Below are positions 39,960 through 49,614 of a DNA stretch of 64,000 nucleotides, in pieces. A program made the position numbers and the translations under genes. Source of the DNA: Neorhizobium lilium (GTDB lineage Bacteria; Pseudomonadota; Alphaproteobacteria; Rhizobiales; Rhizobiaceae); NCBI RefSeq assembly GCF_004053875.1, contig NZ_SBIP01000003.1, positions 62,001 to 126,000 of the forward strand, written 5' to 3'. The notes beneath the pieces were generated by a model, which was not told where the DNA came from, did not search any database, and worked only from the letters and a program-made list of their open reading frames with translations. How positions within the stretch are numbered: position 1 is the first letter of the stretch; each line of letters starts with the position of its first letter.

Positions 39960-40493
39960 ATGAACGACAGGCCGGATTGCATTCGTCACTGGAGCGAGAT
40001 CGAGGAGCCTGAGGAAGGGCACTATGACGGCGATGACGAACGGATGGGATTTGGCGCGCCGCTGGCCCGGCATTTCGGCCTTACTCGAATTGGTATCCAC
40101 CATGTGCGACTGCCGCCCGGGCGCCGCACCTCTTTTCCCCATGCGGAAAGCGCGGAAGAGGAGTTCGTCTACGTGCTGGAAGGAACGCCGGACGTCTGGC
40201 TGGATGGCGACCTGCATCGTCTGGCGCCAGGGGACTCGGTCGGTTTTCCCGCCGGAACCGGCATTGCGCATACCTTCATCAACGATTCGCAGCAGGAGGT
40301 GCACCTTCTTATAGTAGGTGAGACCGCCAAGACGGATAACCGTATCGTCTATCCCAGGAACCTGGAGAGAAAGGCGCTTCGGTCCGATTGGTGGGAGGAT
40401 GCGCCCGCGCGCTCGCTTGGACCCCATGACGGCATGCCGGACGCGGTGCGTGCATGGAAGGAAGACAAGCAGGTCCGAGGAGATGGGGCATGA
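39960..40493 (+). CDS. Cupin domain protein
   Basis: A 177-aa cytoplasmic protein with one cupin barrel: motif 1 TSFPHAESAEEEFVYVLEG (His/Glu metal ligands) and motif 2 PGDSVGFPAGTGIAHTFIN. The C-terminal ~55 residues are charged with several Trp. Function unknown; the metal-binding residues appear complete. The start has AAAGAGGAG upstream. Its stop overlaps the slyX start (ATGA). Confidence 0.82.
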   Translation: MNDRPDCIRHWSEIEEPEEGHYDGDDERMGFGAPLARHFGLTRIGIHHVRLPPGRRTSFPHAESAEEEFVYVLEGTPDVWLDGDLHRLAPGDSVGFPAGTGIAHTFINDSQQEVHLLIVGETAKTDNRIVYPRNLERKALRSDWWEDAPARSLGPHDGMPDAVRAWKEDKQVRGDGA

Positions 40494-40696
40494 GTGACGA
40501 GGCAAGACTGGTCAGGATCGAGGAACTGGCCGCCCACCAGGCCAAGGTGATCGAGGAACTGTCCGATCAGCTCGCCGAGCAATGGAAGCTGTTGGAACAG
40601 ACGCGCGCCAAGCTGGACCGGCTGACGGAGCGTTTCCTGTCGCTGGAGGAGACGTCGCTGGAAGCCCCGGCGATCACCAGGCCTCCGCATTACTGA
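40490..40696 (+). CDS. slyX: SlyX family protein
   Basis: A 68-aa small coiled-coil protein: RIEELAAHQAKVIEELSDQL and LDRLTERFLSLEE with the heptad pattern of SlyX, and the typical Pro-rich ending ITRPPHY. SlyX proteins are widespread and of unknown role. It is translationally coupled to the cupin gene and ends one base from the convergent LtrA gene. Confidence 0.82.
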   Translation: MSDEARLVRIEELAAHQAKVIEELSDQLAEQWKLLEQTRAKLDRLTERFLSLEETSLEAPAITRPPHY

Positions 40697-41872
40697 TCAG
40701 GCGGCCGAGCGGCTGTATTTCAGTGCAATATACTCCCAGACCGCCACCATCAGCAGAACGCCGTTGGCCAGCATCTGGATGCCGTAATTGGGTATGAGCG
40801 AGGAGATGAGGAGGCAGCCGCCAAGCGCCAGCATGCCGGTCAGGTGCGAGGGCGGCAGGATATGCGACGCGATCCATTTCATCCAGGCTGCTCCGCCGAG
40901 AAACAGTATCGGACCGCCCAGCAATGCCAGGGCATGGCCGAGCGATCCGCGTTCGTCCGGATGGGATATGGCGAAATCCTCGCCCACTGCCGTGAGAATG
41001 ATGCCGGCGACGATCGGCAGGTGGCCGTAGACGAACAGATGCTGGGCCGTCCGCTGCGGCGCCTCGCTGTCTTCCGCCTTGTCCGATGCCTGCTCCTGCC
41101 CGTCGTGAAAATAGATCCACCACATCAGGACCGTGGACAGGAACGCGGAGGCGAGGATGAGGGGGGTCCCGTCCTGCTCGAGATGGGCAGAGGCGATCTT
41201 GCCCGTGGTCAGGATGGTTTCGCCAAGTGCGATGATAACGAAGAGTGCTGATCGTTCGGCAAGATGCTCGCCTTTGATGTCGAGTGTTTCGGGCGGGGCA
41301 GCCCCCAGTCCCGGCAGGCGATAGCGCACAAGCGGTCCAACATACTCGATGATGAGCGCCGTAACCCACAGATAGATGCGCAGCTGAGGATCTGCCAAGC
41401 CGCCAGCGATCCACAGGACGCAGGAGACCGCGATCCAGATGGTGATCCTGAAGAAGGTGCGGAAGGACTGTTCGTCCGTGCCGTGAAAGGCGTAGAGCGC
41501 AAACAGCGACCGGCCGAGCTGCATGGCGGAATAGGCAAGCGCGAAGACCAGGCCGAGATCGGTAAACGCCCGCGGCAGGGCGATCGCCAGCACGATGCCG
41601 AGAAACATCAGCGAAAACAGCATCAGCCGAACGGCGACGACTTCCGCATCCAGGAGGTTCGTCACCCAGGTCGTGTGGATCCAGACCCACCACAGTGCGA
41701 AGATGAACAGCAAGGCCTTGGCCGCGATCCCGAATGTGAAGTCCTGCGCCAGCGTCTCGGACAGCTGGATCAGCGCGAACACGAAGACGAGGTCGAAGAA
41801 CAGCTCGGGAAAGCTCGCCTTGGTCGAATCCTGATCGTCCTTGCGAAGCCAATGATGTGTGCTGTCGGCCAT
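40697..41872 (-). CDS. LtrA family membrane protein
   Basis: A 391-aa integral membrane protein of the low-temperature-requirement A family, with about ten to eleven hydrophobic segments. Conserved stretches are the N-terminal ASFPELFFDLVFVFALIQLS (~18-37) and the central FVIIALGETIL. The biochemical role is unknown. ATG 41872 is preceded by GGAGGG; the frame is open 30 codons further upstream without a binding site. Confidence 0.87.
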   Translation of the reverse strand: MADSTHHWLRKDDQDSTKASFPELFFDLVFVFALIQLSETLAQDFTFGIAAKALLFIFALWWVWIHTTWVTNLLDAEVVAVRLMLFSLMFLGIVLAIALPRAFTDLGLVFALAYSAMQLGRSLFALYAFHGTDEQSFRTFFRITIWIAVSCVLWIAGGLADPQLRIYLWVTALIIEYVGPLVRYRLPGLGAAPPETLDIKGEHLAERSALFVIIALGETILTTGKIASAHLEQDGTPLILASAFLSTVLMWWIYFHDGQEQASDKAEDSEAPQRTAQHLFVYGHLPIVAGIILTAVGEDFAISHPDERGSLGHALALLGGPILFLGGAAWMKWIASHILPPSHLTGMLALGGCLLISSLIPNYGIQMLANGVLLMVAVWEYIALKYSRSAA

Positions 41873-42000
41873 GTGCCCTCCTTGGTGGATGAGGCTAGAT
41901 AGGGCACACCGAGAGATTTTGGAGGGCGAAGATGCACGCAAGAAAGTCATGATCCGCGCCACACGGGATTGATCGAGATCAACCTCCGGCCGAAGACGAT

Positions 42001-42166
42001 GGGATCAAGCATCGGGAAGAAGGGCGCCCTAGCCGCACGGCCCTTCGCTTCAGTTCGCTACGCGAACCGCTCCTGGTCTCCGACCCCGGCCCCTCGCTAA
42101 GGCTCGGCGCGTTCGTCGCTGCAATCGCTCCACTGGAGCGACTGCTTCGCTACGCGAACCGCTCCT
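42001..42166. repeat. Palindromic intergenic repeat block after dnaJ
   Basis: Two direct copies of TTCGCTACGCGAACCGCTCCT (42054-42074 and 42146-42166) flank about 70 bases. Each copy contains the palindrome TTCGC-TAC-GCGAA. A further palindrome CGCTCCACTGGAGCG lies at 42126-42140. The second copy ends inside the dnaJ stop codon. It looks like a mosaic palindromic element of the kind found between rhizobial genes and may also end dnaJ transcription. Confidence 0.6.
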
Positions 42167-43296
42167 CACCCCTCAAAGAATTCCTTCATGCGGGCAAAGA
42201 AGCCGGTCGATTCCGGATTGTTGTCCTTCGAGGAAATCTCCTCGAACTCCTGCAGCAGTTCACGCTGGCGCTTGGTCAGCTTCTGCGGCGTCTCGATCTG
42301 GATCTGGATATAGAGGTCGCCTGTCTGCGACGACCGCAGCACCGGCATGCCCTTGCCCTTGAGACGGAACTGCTTGCCGGCCTGTGTGCCTTCCGGCACC
42401 GTGACGCGGGACTTCGATCCGTCCAGCGTCGCAACGTCGAATGTGCCGCCCAATGCAGAGGTCGTCATCGAGATCGGCACCATGCAATAGAGATCGGCGC
42501 CATCGCGCTGGAAGAACTCATGCGGCTTGACCGACAGGAATATGTAGAGATCGCCCGCCGGGCCGCCGCGTGCGCCGGCTTCGCCTTCGCCCTGCAGCCG
42601 GATGCGCGTGCCGTCTTCGATGCCAGCCGGAATGTTCACCGACAGCGAACGCTCTTCGGTGACGCGGCCCTGGCCGTGGCACTTGCTGCACGGATCGCTG
42701 ATCGTCTGGCCGCGGCCGTGGCAGGTCGGGCAGGTGCGTTCGACCGAAAAGAAGCCTTGTGATGCGCGCACGCGGCCGGAACCCTGGCAGGTGCCACAAG
42801 TCTTCGGTTGAGTGCCGGGCTTGGCGCCCGAGCCGGAACAGACGTCGCAGGTGATCGAGGTGGGCACACGGATCTGCGCGGTTTTGCCCGCATAGGCTTC
42901 TTCGAGCGTGATTTCCATGTTGTAGCGGAGATCGGCGCCGCGCTCGCGTCCGCCGGAGGAGCGTCGTGCCCGTCCGCCGCCCATCATCTCGCCGAAGATA
43001 TCCTCGAAGATGTCGGAGAAACCGCCGGCACCGGCACCGCCGGAGAACCCGCCGCCGCCCATGCCGCCCTGTTCGAAGGCCGCATGGCCGAAGCGGTCAT
43101 AAGCCGCCCGCTTTTGCGGATCCTTCAGGGTCTCATAGGCTTCGTTGAGTTCCTTGAACTTCTTCTCGGCCTCGTGATCACCAGGATTCTTGTCCGGATG
43201 AAATTTCATGGCGAGCTTACGGAAGGCGCTTTTCAGCTCCTTCTCGTCAGCTGTCCTGCCGACGCCCAGAATTTCGTAAAAGTCAGCTTTTGCCAT
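42166..43296 (-). CDS. dnaJ: Chaperone protein DnaJ
   Basis: A 376-aa Hsp40 that stimulates DnaK ATPase and binds unfolded proteins. J domain with HPD ([14 protein letters not shown], ~32-45), a Gly/Phe region ([19 protein letters not shown]), four CxxCxGxG zinc repeats ([36 protein letters not shown]) and the C-terminal peptide-binding domains. ATG 43296 gives the universal [12 protein letters not shown]. It is 96 bases downstream of dnaK. Confidence 0.97.
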   Translation of the reverse strand: MAKADFYEILGVGRTADEKELKSAFRKLAMKFHPDKNPGDHEAEKKFKELNEAYETLKDPQKRAAYDRFGHAAFEQGGMGGGGFSGGAGAGGFSDIFEDIFGEMMGGGRARRSSGGRERGADLRYNMEITLEEAYAGKTAQIRVPTSITCDVCSGSGAKPGTQPKTCGTCQGSGRVRASQGFFSVERTCPTCHGRGQTISDPCSKCHGQGRVTEERSLSVNIPAGIEDGTRIRLQGEGEAGARGGPAGDLYIFLSVKPHEFFQRDGADLYCMVPISMTTSALGGTFDVATLDGSKSRVTVPEGTQAGKQFRLKGKGMPVLRSSQTGDLYIQIQIETPQKLTKRQRELLQEFEEISSKDNNPESTGFFARMKEFFEG

Positions 43297-43364
43297 CGAG
43301 TGAACCGGCTCCGGAAAGGGGTCCGGCTGCACGATGGCAGCCGGTTACTTTGGTCAACTATGGT

Positions 43365-43380
43365 TGAGGCGTCAGCCTCA
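43365..43380 (-). other. Hairpin between dnaK and dnaJ
   Basis: A 6-bp stem TGAGGC/GCCTCA with a GTCA loop, extended by flanking TGGT/ACCA pairs with a bulge, and no T-run. It could lower read-through into dnaJ or stabilise the dnaK mRNA. Confidence 0.35.
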
Positions 43381-43392
43381 GGCAACCAAGGA

Positions 43393-45297
43393 TTAAGCCG
43401 ACTTCTTGTCGTCCTTGATTTCTTCGTAGTCGGCATCGACGACACCGTCGTCCTTGCCGCCTTCGGAGGCGGACGCGCCTTCGGCCTGCTGCTGCTCATA
43501 GATGGCCTGACCGAGCTTCATGGAAACTTCCATGAGGGTCTGCGTCTTGGCCTGGATGTCGTCGGCGTCTGGCTCGGAAGCCTCGACTGCCGACTTCAGC
43601 GAAGCAAGGGCGTCCTCGATCGACTTGCGGTCGGTTTCGGAAACCTTGCTGCCATATTCCTGCAGCGACTTGTCGGTCGAGTGGATCAGGCTTTCGGCCT
43701 GGTTCTTCGCTTCGACACCGGCACGACGCTTCCGGTCCGTCTCGGCATTGGCTTCGGCGTCCTTCACCATCTTCTCGATCTCGGCGTCCGACAGACCGCC
43801 GGAAGCCTGAATGCGGATCTGCTGTTCCTTGCCGGTGCCCTTGTCCTTGGCCGAAACCTGAACGATGCCGTTGGCGTCGATGTCGAAGGTCACTTCGATC
43901 TGCGGCATGCCGCGCGGCGACGGCGGCAGGCCGACGAGGTCGAACTGGCCGAGCAGCTTGTTGTCGGCAGCCATTTCACGCTCGCCCTGCGACACGCGGA
44001 TCGTCACGGCCGACTGGTTGTCCTCGGCGGTCGAGAAGGTCTGGCTCTTCTTGGTGGGGATCGTCGTGTTGCGGTCGATCAGGCGGGTGAAGACGCCGCC
44101 GAGCGTTTCGATGCCGAGCGACAGCGGGGTCACGTCGAGCAGCAGAACGTCCTTGACGTCGCCCTGCAGAACGCCGCCCTGGATGGCCGCACCCATGGCA
44201 ACGACTTCATCCGGGTTGACGCCCTTGTGGGGTTCCTTGCCGAACAGCTGCTTGACGATTTCCTGAACCTTCGGCATGCGGCTCATGCCACCGACCAGAA
44301 CGACTTCATCGATCTCGGCTGCAGTGACGCCGGCATCCTTGAGGGCGGCCCTGCAAGGCGCGACCGTGCGCTGGACGAGATCATCGACCAGGCTTTCGAA
44401 CTTGGCGCGGGTCAGCTTCATCGTCAGGTGCTTCGGACCGGACGCGTCAGCCGTGATGAAGGGCAGGTTGATTTCGGTCTGCTGCGAAGACGACAGCTCG
44501 ATCTTGGCCTTTTCGGAAGCTTCCTTGAGGCGCTGCAGGGCAAGCTTGTCGTTCTTCAGGTCGATGCCGGTGTCCTTCTTGAACTCGTCGGCAAGGTACT
44601 GAACCAGACGCATGTCGAAGTCTTCACCGCCGAGGAAGGTGTCGCCATTGGTGGACTTCACCTCGAAGACGCCGTCGCCGATTTCAAGAACCGAAATATC
44701 GAACGTGCCGCCGCCAAGGTCGTAGACAGCGATGGTCTTGCCGTCCTTCTTGTCGAGACCGTAGGCAAGCGCTGCTGCCGTCGGCTCATTGATGATGCGC
44801 AGAACTTCGAGACCGGCGATGCGGCCGGCATCCTTGGTGGCCTGACGCTGTGCGTCGTTGAAGTAGGCCGGTACGGTGATGACGGCCTTTTCGACCTTCT
44901 CGCCGAGATAGGATTCGGCCGTTTCCTTCATCTTCTGAAGGATCATCGCGGAAATCTGTGCAGGCGAATAGCCCTTGCCCTGAGCCTTGACCCAGGCGTC
45001 GCCATTGTCGCCCTTGACGATGTCGAAGGGAACGAGACCCTTGTCCTTTTCGACGGTCGGATCTTCATAGCGGCGGCCGATCAGGCGCTTGACCGCAAAG
45101 AGCGTATTGGTTGGGTTGGTCACGGCCTGGCGCTTGGCCGGCTGGCCGACGAGGCGTTCGCCGTCTTCGGTAAATGCGACCATTGAAGGTGTGGTACGCG
45201 CGCCTTCGGCGTTCTCGATCACCTTCGCGTCCTTGCCGTCCATGATGGAGACGCAGGAATTGGTGGTGCCAAGGTCGATGCCAATTACTTTTGCCAT
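43393..45297 (-). CDS. dnaK: Chaperone protein DnaK (Hsp70)
   Basis: A 634-aa ATP-dependent chaperone. Nucleotide-binding domain signatures: [17 protein letters not shown] (residues 5-21), [18 protein letters not shown] and [17 protein letters not shown]. The substrate-binding domain begins about residue 390 after the linker [14 protein letters not shown], and a Glu/Asp-rich lid with a DYEEIKDD tail ends the protein. GGAGAGAG precedes the ATG. A sigma-32 promoter lies about 110 bases upstream of the start. Confidence 0.98.
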   Translation of the reverse strand: MAKVIGIDLGTTNSCVSIMDGKDAKVIENAEGARTTPSMVAFTEDGERLVGQPAKRQAVTNPTNTLFAVKRLIGRRYEDPTVEKDKGLVPFDIVKGDNGDAWVKAQGKGYSPAQISAMILQKMKETAESYLGEKVEKAVITVPAYFNDAQRQATKDAGRIAGLEVLRIINEPTAAALAYGLDKKDGKTIAVYDLGGGTFDISVLEIGDGVFEVKSTNGDTFLGGEDFDMRLVQYLADEFKKDTGIDLKNDKLALQRLKEASEKAKIELSSSQQTEINLPFITADASGPKHLTMKLTRAKFESLVDDLVQRTVAPCRAALKDAGVTAAEIDEVVLVGGMSRMPKVQEIVKQLFGKEPHKGVNPDEVVAMGAAIQGGVLQGDVKDVLLLDVTPLSLGIETLGGVFTRLIDRNTTIPTKKSQTFSTAEDNQSAVTIRVSQGEREMAADNKLLGQFDLVGLPPSPRGMPQIEVTFDIDANGIVQVSAKDKGTGKEQQIRIQASGGLSDAEIEKMVKDAEANAETDRKRRAGVEAKNQAESLIHSTDKSLQEYGSKVSETDRKSIEDALASLKSAVEASEPDADDIQAKTQTLMEVSMKLGQAIYEQQQAEGASASEGGKDDGVVDADYEEIKDDKKSA

Positions 45298-45408
45298 GTC
45301 TTCTCTCTCCTTTAAGCGAACCGTCGAAACCCCCTGAAGGCATTCCGCGGACGGTTCCTCGACTTGGATGGTCTTTTGATTATCGCAGCATCCGCTGCGG
45401 TCATGTGG

Positions 45409-45440
45409 CGTATATAAGGACGGGTTTTTCCCTCTGCAAG
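45409..45440 (-). promoter_or_regulatory. Sigma-32 (RpoH) heat-shock promoter of dnaK
   Basis: On the minus strand CTTG, an 18-base spacer and CTTATATACG match every defined position of the alphaproteobacterial heat-shock consensus CTTG-N17/18-CYTATNTNNG. Confidence 0.85.
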
Positions 45441-45503
45441 GCAGCAATTTCACTGCGGCGAAGCAAAAAACCGAGTTGGTCCGCGTCGTATCTGCCGGCA
45501 GAG

Positions 45504-47987
45504 CTACTGGCCCGTCAGAATGTCCAGAAGCGTGGTGCGGCGGCCTTCCCGGCCAGTGCTCCCCTGTCCGATATCGCCGGGCGGCACGGGTCCGCCTCCT
45601 ACATCGCCCGGCGGCACCGGTCCAGACGAATCGTGCGGCCCGCGATAGGTCCGGTAATCCCGCACCGGCACATCGGCCGGTGGAACCGTATTGCCATAGC
45701 GATCGCGCGCCCGGGGAGGCGGCTGCTGTTCCTCATATTGCGGATCGGCAGGGTAGGCGCGCCGAGGGGTCACCCTTCCAGGATCGACGGCAGCCGAATC
45801 GTCGCCTGGCGGCCGCGGCGCTGGCGGATAATCCGGCGGAAGCTCTTCCTGCCTGTGTCTCCCGACGCCCGGTAGGATGCCGGAAATGATGTCGCCGATC
45901 GTCGTGGACGGGCTCTCTTGCGCCGGCGGAGCGGCAGCCGGAGGCAGGTCCAGCCCGCGATTGGTGCCGAACAGCGGGGTCGGGCTGTAGCCCTTCAGCG
46001 CTGCCGTCATGTATTCCTTCCAGGCCTTGGCCGGCAGACCGCCGCCCGTCACCTTCTTCATATAGCTGCCGTCGTCGTTACCGAACCAGACGCCGGTGGT
46101 CATGATGCTGGTATAGCCGACGAAGAGCGCGTCGCGGAAGGATTGCGTGGTGCCGGACTTGCCCGCCGCCTGCCAGCCGTCGAGCCGGGCAGCACGCCCC
46201 GTGCCTTCGTTGACGACACGGTTCATCATGCTGTTCATGGTCGCCGCAACCGGCTCGCTCAGCACGCGCGGCGGATTGGCATAGTCCGCTTCGTAGAGAA
46301 CCTTCCCGTCCGTGTCGGTGATTCGCTTGACGATATGCGGGCTTGCCTTGTAGCCGCCATTCATGAAGGCCGCATAAGCGGAGGTCAGCTCCACCAGCGA
46401 GACTTCCGACGTTCCGAGCGCAATGGAGGCATTCGACTGGATGTCGGAATCGACGCCCAGCCTGTGGGCGAGGCTCACCACCTTGTCCGGGCCGACCTGC
46501 ATGACCAGCTGGGCCGCAATGGTATTAAGCGACTGGGTAAAGGCAGAGACAAGCGTGACCGGACCGCGGAACTTCTCGTCGAAATTCTCGGGCGCCCAGT
46601 TGCCGATCTTGACCGGCGCGTCGTTGAGAACCGTATCGGGACGATCCCCGGCTTCGATTGCCGCGGCATACACGAAAGGCTTGAAGGCCGAGCCCGGCTG
46701 GCGCTTAGCCTTCGAAGCGCGGTTGAACTGGCTGGTCGCGTAATCCCGTCCGCCGACCACGGCCCGGATGGCACCGGTCGCATCGACTGTGACCAGGGCG
46801 GCCTGGGACGCGTTGAGCTTGCCGCCTTCCTTCTTCAGGATGTCGTTCAGTGCCTTGTCGGCAGCCGTCTCGAGCCGCGAATCGATAGTCGCCTCGACGA
46901 CCACGTCCGTCTTCGGCTCGCCGATCAGTCCCTTGACCTCATCGACCACCATATCGGCCGCATATTGCTGCGCCCCGTTCCAGTTGCTCTTCGCTTTCGC
47001 CGGCGGCTGGGACATGGCGGTCTTGAGGTCGCTGTCGGTGATATAGCCTTCCTCGCGCATGGTCCCGAGCACGACCTGCGCACGAGCCTCGGCCGCCTGC
47101 GGATCGCGTGCGGGCGAAAGCCGCGACGGCGCCTTGAGGAGGCCGGCGATCGTCGCCGCTTCGCCAAGGCTCACGTCCCGGGCAGACTTGTTGAAATAGC
47201 GCCGCGAGGCCGCTTCCACGCCATAGGCGCCCGAGCCGAAGAAGACGCGGTTCAGATACATGGCCAGGATCTGGTCCTTGGTGAATTTGTGTTCAAGCCA
47301 GAAGGAGAGGAGCACTTCCTGGATCTTGCGCTCGAAAGTCCGCTCCGGCGACAGGAAGAGGTTCTTGGCGAGCTGCTGGGTGATGGTGGAGCCACCTTGG
47401 ATCGGCTGTCCAGTGAGATTGTTGACGAAGGCGCGTGCAAGCCCCAACGGATCGACGCCGAAATGCGAGTAGAATCGCCGATCCTCGATGGAGATGACCG
47501 CCTGCGGCAGATAGGGCGACATTTCCTCGAGCGCCAGGGCTTCTCCGCCTGTCGATCCGCGGTTGGCGATGACCGAGCCATCGACAGCGGTGATCTTGAT
47601 GTTTGGCGGGCGGTCGGGAATGGCCCAGGTGCTGGCGGCCGGCATGCGGGCACCGTAATAAAGGACAATGCCGCCGACGCCGATCACGCCCCAGATGCCA
47701 AGAACGACGCACCAGTAGAAGAGGCGACGGATACCACCGAAGAAGCCCCCGCCGGAGCCGCGCTGCGGCTTGCGGTTCCGGGCGCGCGAAGCCCTGCGGG
47801 GAACCTCGTCCGCCTCGTCATCCGGCTCGGGCTCGCGCCGGATCGGCCGGCTCTGCGCCTTCCGCGTCGCCGGCTGCCGGCCGTTGCCAATGATCCGCTC
47901 GTCCGCGTCGAGGCGGAACTCGTCAGCCTCCCGCGACCCGCCAAATGACGGTTCGACACGCTTGTTCGATCTTTCCTTGGCAGCCAT
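45504..47987 (-). CDS. Class A penicillin-binding protein (glycosyltransferase/transpeptidase)
   Basis: An 827-aa bifunctional cell-wall synthase. A basic cytoplasmic N-terminus (1-85) and one membrane anchor (~88-112) precede the glycosyltransferase domain, with catalytic Glu168 in [12 protein letters not shown] and [14 protein letters not shown] at 198-211. The transpeptidase domain has the catalytic Ser433 in SAFK, SLN (486-488) and KSGTT. A disordered Pro/Gly/Arg-rich tail of about 130 residues ends the protein. It resembles the rhizobial PBP1a/1b-type enzymes. Confidence 0.94.
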   Translation of the reverse strand: MAAKERSNKRVEPSFGGSREADEFRLDADERIIGNGRQPATRKAQSRPIRREPEPDDEADEVPRRASRARNRKPQRGSGGGFFGGIRRLFYWCVVLGIWGVIGVGGIVLYYGARMPAASTWAIPDRPPNIKITAVDGSVIANRGSTGGEALALEEMSPYLPQAVISIEDRRFYSHFGVDPLGLARAFVNNLTGQPIQGGSTITQQLAKNLFLSPERTFERKIQEVLLSFWLEHKFTKDQILAMYLNRVFFGSGAYGVEAASRRYFNKSARDVSLGEAATIAGLLKAPSRLSPARDPQAAEARAQVVLGTMREEGYITDSDLKTAMSQPPAKAKSNWNGAQQYAADMVVDEVKGLIGEPKTDVVVEATIDSRLETAADKALNDILKKEGGKLNASQAALVTVDATGAIRAVVGGRDYATSQFNRASKAKRQPGSAFKPFVYAAAIEAGDRPDTVLNDAPVKIGNWAPENFDEKFRGPVTLVSAFTQSLNTIAAQLVMQVGPDKVVSLAHRLGVDSDIQSNASIALGTSEVSLVELTSAYAAFMNGGYKASPHIVKRITDTDGKVLYEADYANPPRVLSEPVAATMNSMMNRVVNEGTGRAARLDGWQAAGKSGTTQSFRDALFVGYTSIMTTGVWFGNDDGSYMKKVTGGGLPAKAWKEYMTAALKGYSPTPLFGTNRGLDLPPAAAPPAQESPSTTIGDIISGILPGVGRHRQEELPPDYPPAPRPPGDDSAAVDPGRVTPRRAYPADPQYEEQQPPPRARDRYGNTVPPADVPVRDYRTYRGPHDSSGPVPPGDVGGGPVPPGDIGQGSTGREGRRTTLLDILTGQ

Positions 47988-48212
47988 GATGAGCCGGCGT
48001 ACCCCCGTCGCTCGCCTGAAACAAAAACAGGTCTTGTGTGATGACCTCGCCCAGGTCCCGACTGAACTGTAAATGCGGCGATTTAAGGAGGCGTAAACCT
48101 TGGCTTATTGACCGGGTTCACCGAAGGCGGAAGAAAAACAGGCTGTACATCCTCAGAAAAAAAGGCACGATACGTTTTTGCCGAATTCCACCTTGGAGGA
48201 GGAGGGAAGGAC

Positions 48213-48395
48213 ATGCAGAAGATTGTGGAGGCAGTCATCAGAAAGGGCGATCGACGCATCGCCGTGGGCCTGGTCAGCGTCAAGCAGGCTCTCGATATGC
48301 CTGAACGCGGCCTTTACGAGTTCAGTCATCCGGAGCACGAGGCGGGCAAGACGGACGTCTTTCTCACCCACGAGGCTTTGTCAAAGCTGATGTAG
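48213..48395 (+). CDS. Small conserved protein of unknown function
   Basis: A 60-aa protein with a mixed charged pattern (MQKIVEAVIRKGDRRIAVGL) and no membrane segment. A strong GGAGGAGGAGGGAAGG lies just upstream, which supports the start and the reality of the gene. I do not recognise the family. It is the first of a row of small plus-strand genes. Confidence 0.6.
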   Translation: MQKIVEAVIRKGDRRIAVGLVSVKQALDMPERGLYEFSHPEHEAGKTDVFLTHEALSKLM

Positions 48396-48423
48396 GGGCG
48401 AAGCGCAGTTGCGGACCAGGGGC

Positions 48424-48449
48424 GGAACCTTACGGTTCTGCGGCGGGTT
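48424..48449 (+). promoter_or_regulatory. EcfG-type general-stress promoter before the 78-aa gene
   Basis: GGAAC, a 17-base spacer and GGTT; the consensus is GGAAC-N16/17-CGTT. It ends 29 bases before the ATG at 48478. Confidence 0.5.
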
Positions 48450-48477
48450 GTTCCTTTTTGTCGAGAAGGAGTGACCT

Positions 48478-48714
48478 ATGGCTGCCAAGGCTTTATCCGC
48501 CGGCTTTACAGGCGATGTTGTTGATCCGGATAGTGTTTCCGTCCGCGCCAGAAGCGTTGCCGATCGCGCGCGCGATGAGGCGGGCATGGTTGTTGCCCAC
48601 GCAACGGATCATCCGGCAGCGACCGGATCGGTTTTGGCCGTCGTGGCTCTGGTCGCCTTGACCATCGGCTATGCCCTGGGCTCCTCGTCCAAAAATCGCT
48701 CTCGTTTCTGGTAG
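48478..48714 (+). CDS. Small inner-membrane protein, stress type
   Basis: A 78-aa protein. A polar helical N-terminal part (VRARSVADRARDEAGMVVAH) is followed by a single membrane helix near the C-terminus (SVLAVVALVALTIGYALGS, ~50-68) and a short basic tail. This layout resembles ElaB/DUF883-type tail-anchored proteins that bind the membrane side of ribosomes or resist stress. AAGGAG precedes the ATG. An EcfG-like promoter lies upstream. Confidence 0.65.
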   Translation: MAAKALSAGFTGDVVDPDSVSVRARSVADRARDEAGMVVAHATDHPAATGSVLAVVALVALTIGYALGSSSKNRSRFW

Positions 48715-48775
48715 TCTTGCGCCGCGTGAGCTTGAGTGAGCTGCTTCTGGAGGGCATGTCCGTCGGATTGCATGC

Positions 48776-48800
48776 GGAACCATCATCAGGCTGTGTCGTT
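48776..48800 (+). promoter_or_regulatory. EcfG-type general-stress promoter before the 65-aa gene
   Basis: GGAAC, a 16-base spacer and CGTT: an exact match to the alphaproteobacterial EcfG/RpoE2 consensus, 31 bases before the ATG at 48832. Confidence 0.7.
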
Positions 48801-48831
48801 GGGTCGGGAGCAACAAAGCAAGGAGATCGTC

Positions 48832-49029
48832 ATGCCCAATCGTGACCCGCTTCCCACGCCAGGCCCGGAAACGCCCCGCGGCCCTGTGCCAAGCGACGGA
48901 ATTCCGGACAGGACGCAGGAAAAGCCGCCGCTGACGCCCGCTCAGGACCCGGCGGATACCAAGAACCCTCAGGACCCGACGCTTGATCCGGCACTTCTAC
49001 CCATCGGCGATCCGGCAGGAATGGCGTGA
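48832..49029 (+). CDS. Small Pro/Asp-rich hydrophilic protein
   Basis: A 65-aa protein made almost only of Pro, Asp, Thr, Gly and Ala (PTPGPETPRGPVPSDGIPD), with no Cys, Trp or Tyr and no membrane segment, so it is probably unstructured. AAGGAG precedes the ATG and a consensus EcfG promoter lies upstream, which suggests a stress-induced hydrophilin-like protein. Family unknown. Confidence 0.6.
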   Translation: MPNRDPLPTPGPETPRGPVPSDGIPDRTQEKPPLTPAQDPADTKNPQDPTLDPALLPIGDPAGMA

Positions 49030-49332
49030 ATTTGTTCTGCCATCGCACGCCTAGGCCGGCGATGGCATTGCCGCGTCCTTGTGACCCGATAGGGGCTGTC
49101 CGCTGGGGATAAACCCCTTAAATCGCACCCGTCCTAATTTGTTATTGCGATTTTATTAGGCGTGACTCAAACTGAGGCAGATCAGTGACTCCCATGATCT
49201 GCTGTGGTAAGACTGCGCTGAGCCAGTGTATCTCGCCGGATGAGATGTTCGCCGTCGGCGAGTCCCAGGGAAGGGGAGGGTCTTCGATCCAAACTTGAGG
49301 GTTGGGACCAGACTTGGGGTTGGGAGCGTGTG
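49030..49332 (+). other. 303-base gap; interleaved inverted repeats, no gene
   Basis: A weak hairpin after the 65-aa gene (GCCATCGC/GCGATGGC, 49039-49066) has no T-run. Two inverted repeats interleave: AATCGCA (49121-49127) with TGCGATT (49146-49152), and CCTAAT (49133-49138) with ATTAGG (49155-49160), the topology of a pseudoknot. No GGAAC-type promoter was found before the gene at 49333. Confidence 0.4.
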
Positions 49333-49545
49333 ATGCCTACACAGATGGTCCGTCATCCGGTCAATCCGGATCAACTGAATATCCTCCAGAAAGTCTTCGA
49401 TGAGACCTGTGCCGAGCATCAGATCGAAAAGGACAGTCCGGATGCCGAGGCGCTTGCCCTGATTCTGGTCAATTCCCTTCAAAAGGGCTCTAGCGAAATA
49501 GAGCAGCTTTCGGCGATCGCGGAAGCCTTGGCTAAAAACCGCTGA
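49333..49545 (+). CDS. Small conserved protein of unknown function
   Basis: A 70-aa soluble helical protein (NPDQLNILQKVFDETCAEHQ, then ALALILVNSLQKGSSEIEQL). Short proteins of this pattern, predicted to be all-helical, are common in rhizobia, but I know no function. GGGAG lies upstream of ATG 49333; an earlier in-frame start at 49240 is less likely. Confidence 0.6.
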   Translation: MPTQMVRHPVNPDQLNILQKVFDETCAEHQIEKDSPDAEALALILVNSLQKGSSEIEQLSAIAEALAKNR

Positions 49546-49556
49546 ACTCAGGTTTG

Positions 49557-49581
49557 GGAACCTATTTGCCTTTCGGAAGTT
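49557..49581 (+). promoter_or_regulatory. EcfG-type general-stress promoter before the 118-aa gene
   Basis: GGAAC, a 16-base spacer and AGTT, 33 bases before the ATG at 49615; one mismatch from GGAAC-N16-CGTT. Confidence 0.55.
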
Positions 49582-49614
49582 GACCGACCTCTTTGAACAA
49601 CTGAGGAGGCCAGT

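Noticed and set aside
42808..45186. 792-codon plus-strand frame over dnaJ and dnaK
   Set aside because: Antisense shadow of two universal chaperone genes; no ribosome binding site and no domain.
45918..47948. 676-codon plus-strand frame over the penicillin-binding protein gene
   Set aside because: Antisense shadow of a clear class A penicillin-binding protein.
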